NCBI GenBank assembly: GCA_023135255.1
Contig: JAGLTN010000532.1
Coordinates: 1 to 7,383 of the forward strand
Reading direction: 5' to 3'
Length of the DNA stretch: 7,383 nucleotides
Source of the DNA: Planctomycetota bacterium
Lineage (GTDB): Bacteria > Planctomycetota > Phycisphaerae > Sedimentisphaerales > Anaerobacaceae
This document shows positions 4,716 to 7,383 of this stretch, piece after piece (within the stretch, counting starts at the first letter, position 1; each line of letters starts with the position of its first letter). Position numbers and translations under genes: made by a program. The notes below the pieces were generated by a model, which saw only the letters and a list, made by a program, of their open reading frames with translations, had not been told where the DNA came from and searched no databases.

Positions 4716-7214
4716 ATGCGCAGGTATGTTTTGATATTATCATTTGCAGTGTTTTCATGCATAGTTTTGACGCCCTTTAGTATCGCTTTAAGTGAATCTG
4801 CTGCCACAACTAACAGTGCAGCAAACACCCTTGGTAAACAGGCAAATACAGATCGGTTGTTTTCACCTTCAGTGGGAAAAGCATTTTTCAACTTAGCTTA
4901 TGATTTAGCTAATGTCCCCGACGCTGACAAAAAACAATTGCAGCAGGCAATGATATTATTAAAATCAAACTCCCAGCTGGACGAATGGACGCGAAGCATT
5001 ACTCCAAAAATGATCACAACAGCATCAAAACAGATCAATGTTGATAACTCTGAGTTGGTCTATGTCCTGTTGAAAAACTATTTGTCTGAATCATGCGATC
5101 TTGAAATAACAAGACAAGCTGTCAGCTATCTTCTAAGCCAGGAAAATACACGCCAGCAGCGCGAACAACTCCTCCAGTCGCTTTTAGGAAGTTTGGCAAA
5201 AAGAAACAAAACTTTTGATTCCCAGATTTATACTCAACTGGCAATGCTAAACGTTGAGAAAAGCGATGCTAATACCGCGATGTCGCTTTTCATAGAAGCC
5301 TATAGCCTCGATAAATACAACAGTATTGCGTTCGATGAGATCTACAGGTTGTCCCCGGATGTCATTCTGCCGTCTGTCCATCTTGAAAACATGAGACTGG
5401 CAATATCACAGGACCCTTACAGCCTCGAAAACGCTCTCACTTTTGCTCAATACGCTGAGCAACTTCAGCTTTATTATGTTGCCACGGGCGCATACAAATA
5501 TTGCGCAGATTTGTTCGAGTATCTTTATGAGAACGAACCGTTGCTCGAATCCATATATCTGCCATGGATAATGAGTACCTTTAACACTGAACACGACCAG
5601 TACAAATGTCTGGATATCGTTAGAAAACTGCGGGCGAAAAACCAGTTTGATATGCTCGCAGAAGTCATTGCGGCAAAAGTATTAGCAAAACTTCAACAGG
5701 CCGACTCGGAAAATGCCCTCAGGGATACTGAAACCAGACTGCTGGCTAACTGGAGAAACCCTTCCGTCAATGTACCAGCTGAGCAAATGGCGTGGTTTTA
5801 CACCTTTGCTCTCAAAGACATTGATAAAGCTCTCGATTACGCCAATAAAGCATATTCGCAAGATGTAAATTCAATAGCAGCTTCATCGATCCTGGCCTAC
5901 CTGCTTGCGGAAAACGACCAGGCCGAATTGGCTGAATCTCTCATAAAGAGTAGTGAGAAAAATCAGATAGCGGAAATAACGCAAGCTAAAATATTCCTGA
6001 AGCAGGATAAAAAAGAAGAAGCGATTGCCTTGCTTAAAGAATCTGTCGAAAAAAATCCCAACACGTTGGAATCATCTCTGGCAAAAGAGATTCTCGTTGC
6101 GAACGACAGTGAATATGTCACTCCAATTGATACAGAAGCATTTCTGGCAGCAGTGCGAGGAAGTTTTGAAAATACGGTTATACCGGAATTTTCAAAACCT
6201 GACGAAAGAATTTCTCTCCAGCTCTCAACAAAGGGAACTAAATTTGCTTACGACCAGAATTTCGGTGGTCAGATTATTATCACCAACAAATCCAGGGAAG
6301 CTTTCAAAATCAATGACAACTGCATGATAAAAGGAAATATCAGAATCGATGCAAAGATAACCGGCGACCTTGAGAAAACCATACCTGATCTGATAACCCT
6401 CAAAACAATACCTTCTCAAATCGTTCAACCCGACAGAAGCCTTGTAATTAATGTAAACCTGGTCAGTGGTGAACTTAAAAAGACTTTGACGGTACATCCA
6501 CAGGCATCTTTAGACATAACATTCACTGCTTATATTGACCCTGTTGAAGACGAAAATGGATTGGTAGCAAACAGATTAATCAGCATTAAACCGGCAGAAA
6601 TTACAGTAAAAAGACCAGCTGTAAAATTAAACCCTAAATTCCTGCAAAACCGATTTAACTCACTGGCAAAAGGCAAGCAAGGTCAGAAAATAAAGATATG
6701 CAGGCTTTTCACCTCTCTGCTGATGGAACAGCAGGCAATGGCTAATCGTCAGCCAATGTACAAATACATGTACGGCGAATGGATGCCTAAAATGCTGAAA
6801 TCCGCCATCATCTACAATCTAAGCAGTGACGACTGGGTAGTAAGAACTAATTCGTTAGCAGCTGTTTATGACCTGAAGCTCGACTACCAGTTGATGGATG
6901 CTGTTTCAGAAAATCTAAACGAAACACACTGGCCTGCAAGAATGATGGCTCTTATGATCCTCAAAAATGCTTCCGGCGAAAAATTTAATCGGGTTCTTGA
7001 CTGGACTGCAAAACATGACCCGAACCCTACAGTAAGAGAAATGGCAATAGCATTAGGTGCAACGCCACCACAAAAACCCAAAGTTCAGCAGGATATCGCC
7101 GAAGAACCTATGCCGATAACGTCAGAACCAACCGAAATAACGGAAGAACCGACCGAAATAACGTCAGAACCGACCGAAATAACGGAAGAGCCGACTGAAG
7201 AAAACGAAAAATAG
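4716..7214 (+). CDS. Exported TPR/HEAT repeat protein with acidic PTEIT tail
   Basis: 832 residues from ATG 4716 (836 if 4704 is used). Residues 1 to about 28 are a Sec signal peptide: MRRY, then a hydrophobic run to SIAL and a likely cut near SESA. The Cys in VFSC is mid-helix with Phe at -2, so a lipoprotein is unlikely. Residues about 40-490 are an all-helical solenoid; clear TPR-like pairs occur at about 365-455 (KALDYANKAYSQD, EEAIALLKESVEKNPN). Residues about 495-630 are beta-rich (alternating hydrophobic strands, ITNKSREAFKINDNC), perhaps immunoglobulin-like. Residues about 690-785 look like HEAT repeats (WVVRTNSLAAVYDLK, WPARMMALMILKNA, PTVREMAIALGA). A low-complexity acidic tail with four heptads ends the protein. 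It should act in the periplasm or at the envelope as a protein-binding scaffold; the specific role is unknown. It follows rodA-murJ in direction but the accessory block separates them and it has its own promoter. Confidence 0.88.
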   Translation: MRRYVLILSFAVFSCIVLTPFSIALSESAATTNSAANTLGKQANTDRLFSPSVGKAFFNLAYDLANVPDADKKQLQQAMILLKSNSQLDEWTRSITPKMITTASKQINVDNSELVYVLLKNYLSESCDLEITRQAVSYLLSQENTRQQREQLLQSLLGSLAKRNKTFDSQIYTQLAMLNVEKSDANTAMSLFIEAYSLDKYNSIAFDEIYRLSPDVILPSVHLENMRLAISQDPYSLENALTFAQYAEQLQLYYVATGAYKYCADLFEYLYENEPLLESIYLPWIMSTFNTEHDQYKCLDIVRKLRAKNQFDMLAEVIAAKVLAKLQQADSENALRDTETRLLANWRNPSVNVPAEQMAWFYTFALKDIDKALDYANKAYSQDVNSIAASSILAYLLAENDQAELAESLIKSSEKNQIAEITQAKIFLKQDKKEEAIALLKESVEKNPNTLESSLAKEILVANDSEYVTPIDTEAFLAAVRGSFENTVIPEFSKPDERISLQLSTKGTKFAYDQNFGGQIIITNKSREAFKINDNCMIKGNIRIDAKITGDLEKTIPDLITLKTIPSQIVQPDRSLVINVNLVSGELKKTLTVHPQASLDITFTAYIDPVEDENGLVANRLISIKPAEITVKRPAVKLNPKFLQNRFNSLAKGKQGQKIKICRLFTSLLMEQQAMANRQPMYKYMYGEWMPKMLKSAIIYNLSSDDWVVRTNSLAAVYDLKLDYQLMDAVSENLNETHWPARMMALMILKNASGEKFNRVLDWTAKHDPNPTVREMAIALGATPPQKPKVQQDIAEEPMPITSEPTEITEEPTEITSEPTEITEEPTEENEK
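7116..7199 (+). repeat. Four tandem 21-bp units encoding alternating ITSEPTE / ITEEPTE
   Basis: Units at 7116-7136, 7137-7157, 7158-7178 and 7179-7199, in frame at the C-terminus of the exported protein. Units 1 and 3 carry TCA (Ser) and units 2 and 4 GAA (Glu) at the third codon, so the higher-order period is 42 bp, pointing to duplication of a two-unit block. Remaining differences are synonymous third-position changes. Copy number may vary between strains by slippage. Confidence 0.9.
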
Positions 7215-7309
7215 GCCTTTTCACAAATTTAAACAAAAAACCTGCCCCGAAATATTCAGCCGATCTGACCCCTTAAAACTGTACCATTACGGATTTATTC
7301 GCGGACATT

Positions 7310-7327
7310 TACACCCTTAAGGGTGTA
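7310..7327. promoter_or_regulatory. 18-bp perfect palindrome, possible operator
   Basis: TACACCCTTAAGGGTGTA is its own reverse complement. It has no loop and no following T-run, which argues against an intrinsic terminator. It lies 26 bases upstream of a candidate -35 box, a usual place for a dimeric regulator's site. The 169 bases after the TPR/HEAT gene (7215-7383) otherwise hold no gene that I can support. Confidence 0.45.
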
Positions 7328-7352
7328 TCTTTGCAATTTTCAAAAAAACATG

Positions 7353-7380
7353 TTGTAATTCCCAAACTTTTGTGTAATAT
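7353..7380 (+). promoter_or_regulatory. Candidate promoter for a gene beyond the window
   Basis: TTGTAA (7353-7358), 16 bases, TAATAT (7375-7380). The window ends three bases later, so its gene cannot be seen. AT-rich surroundings lower the weight of the match. Confidence 0.35.
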
Positions 7381-7383
7381 TTC

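Noticed and set aside
4716..4800. Lipoprotein signal (VFSC) in the exported protein
   Set aside because: Phe at -2 does not fit a lipobox and the hydrophobic segment continues past the Cys.
1..7383. tRNA, rRNA, CRISPR array or known riboswitch
   Set aside because: No cloverleaf, rRNA core, regularly spaced short repeats or familiar aptamer pattern seen on either strand.

Overview
The window is bacterial, AT-leaning, with a peptidoglycan gene pair at the left, an inserted accessory block in the middle and a large exported repeat protein at the right. The RodA and MurJ variants (HQWGF in place of EEWGF in RodA; a long loop before the conserved Arg of MurJ) together with a TPR/HEAT exported protein suggest a planctomycete such as Phycisphaerae. 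That lineage call is an impression from the proteins, not a phylogenetic result.

Layout: 1-777 is the C-terminal two thirds of a RodA-type SEDS glycan polymerase, followed after 29 bases by a complete murJ (lipid II flippase, 807-2402). These two look like one operon for making and exporting the peptidoglycan precursor and polymerising it. From 2432 to 4663 lies an accessory block bounded by two diverged direct repeats of 113 and 115 bp. Inside it, in order, are: a coding remnant with no start codon (2481-2759, +); a 50-residue CxxC microprotein with its own strong promoter and ribosome site (2760-2912, -); and a 1454-bp insertion-sequence-like unit with perfect 16-bp inverted ends (2984-4437). 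That unit carries two translationally coupled genes on the minus strand: an IS1595/ISXO2-type zinc-ribbon/HTH transposase N-terminus that stops right after its first catalytic Asp, and a full-length P63C-domain protein occupying the place where the catalytic core should be.

To the right, 4716-7214 encodes an 832-residue protein with a Sec signal peptide, a TPR-like solenoid, a beta-rich domain, HEAT-like repeats and an acidic PTEIT heptad tail. Its likely promoter begins inside the right-hand direct repeat. The last 169 bases hold no gene but contain an 18-bp perfect palindrome and a plausible promoter for a gene beyond the window.

The most unusual part is the middle block: a transposon-like unit in which a P63C gene follows a DNA-binding transposase fragment with one base between the two reading frames, nested in an older direct-repeat-bounded insertion.
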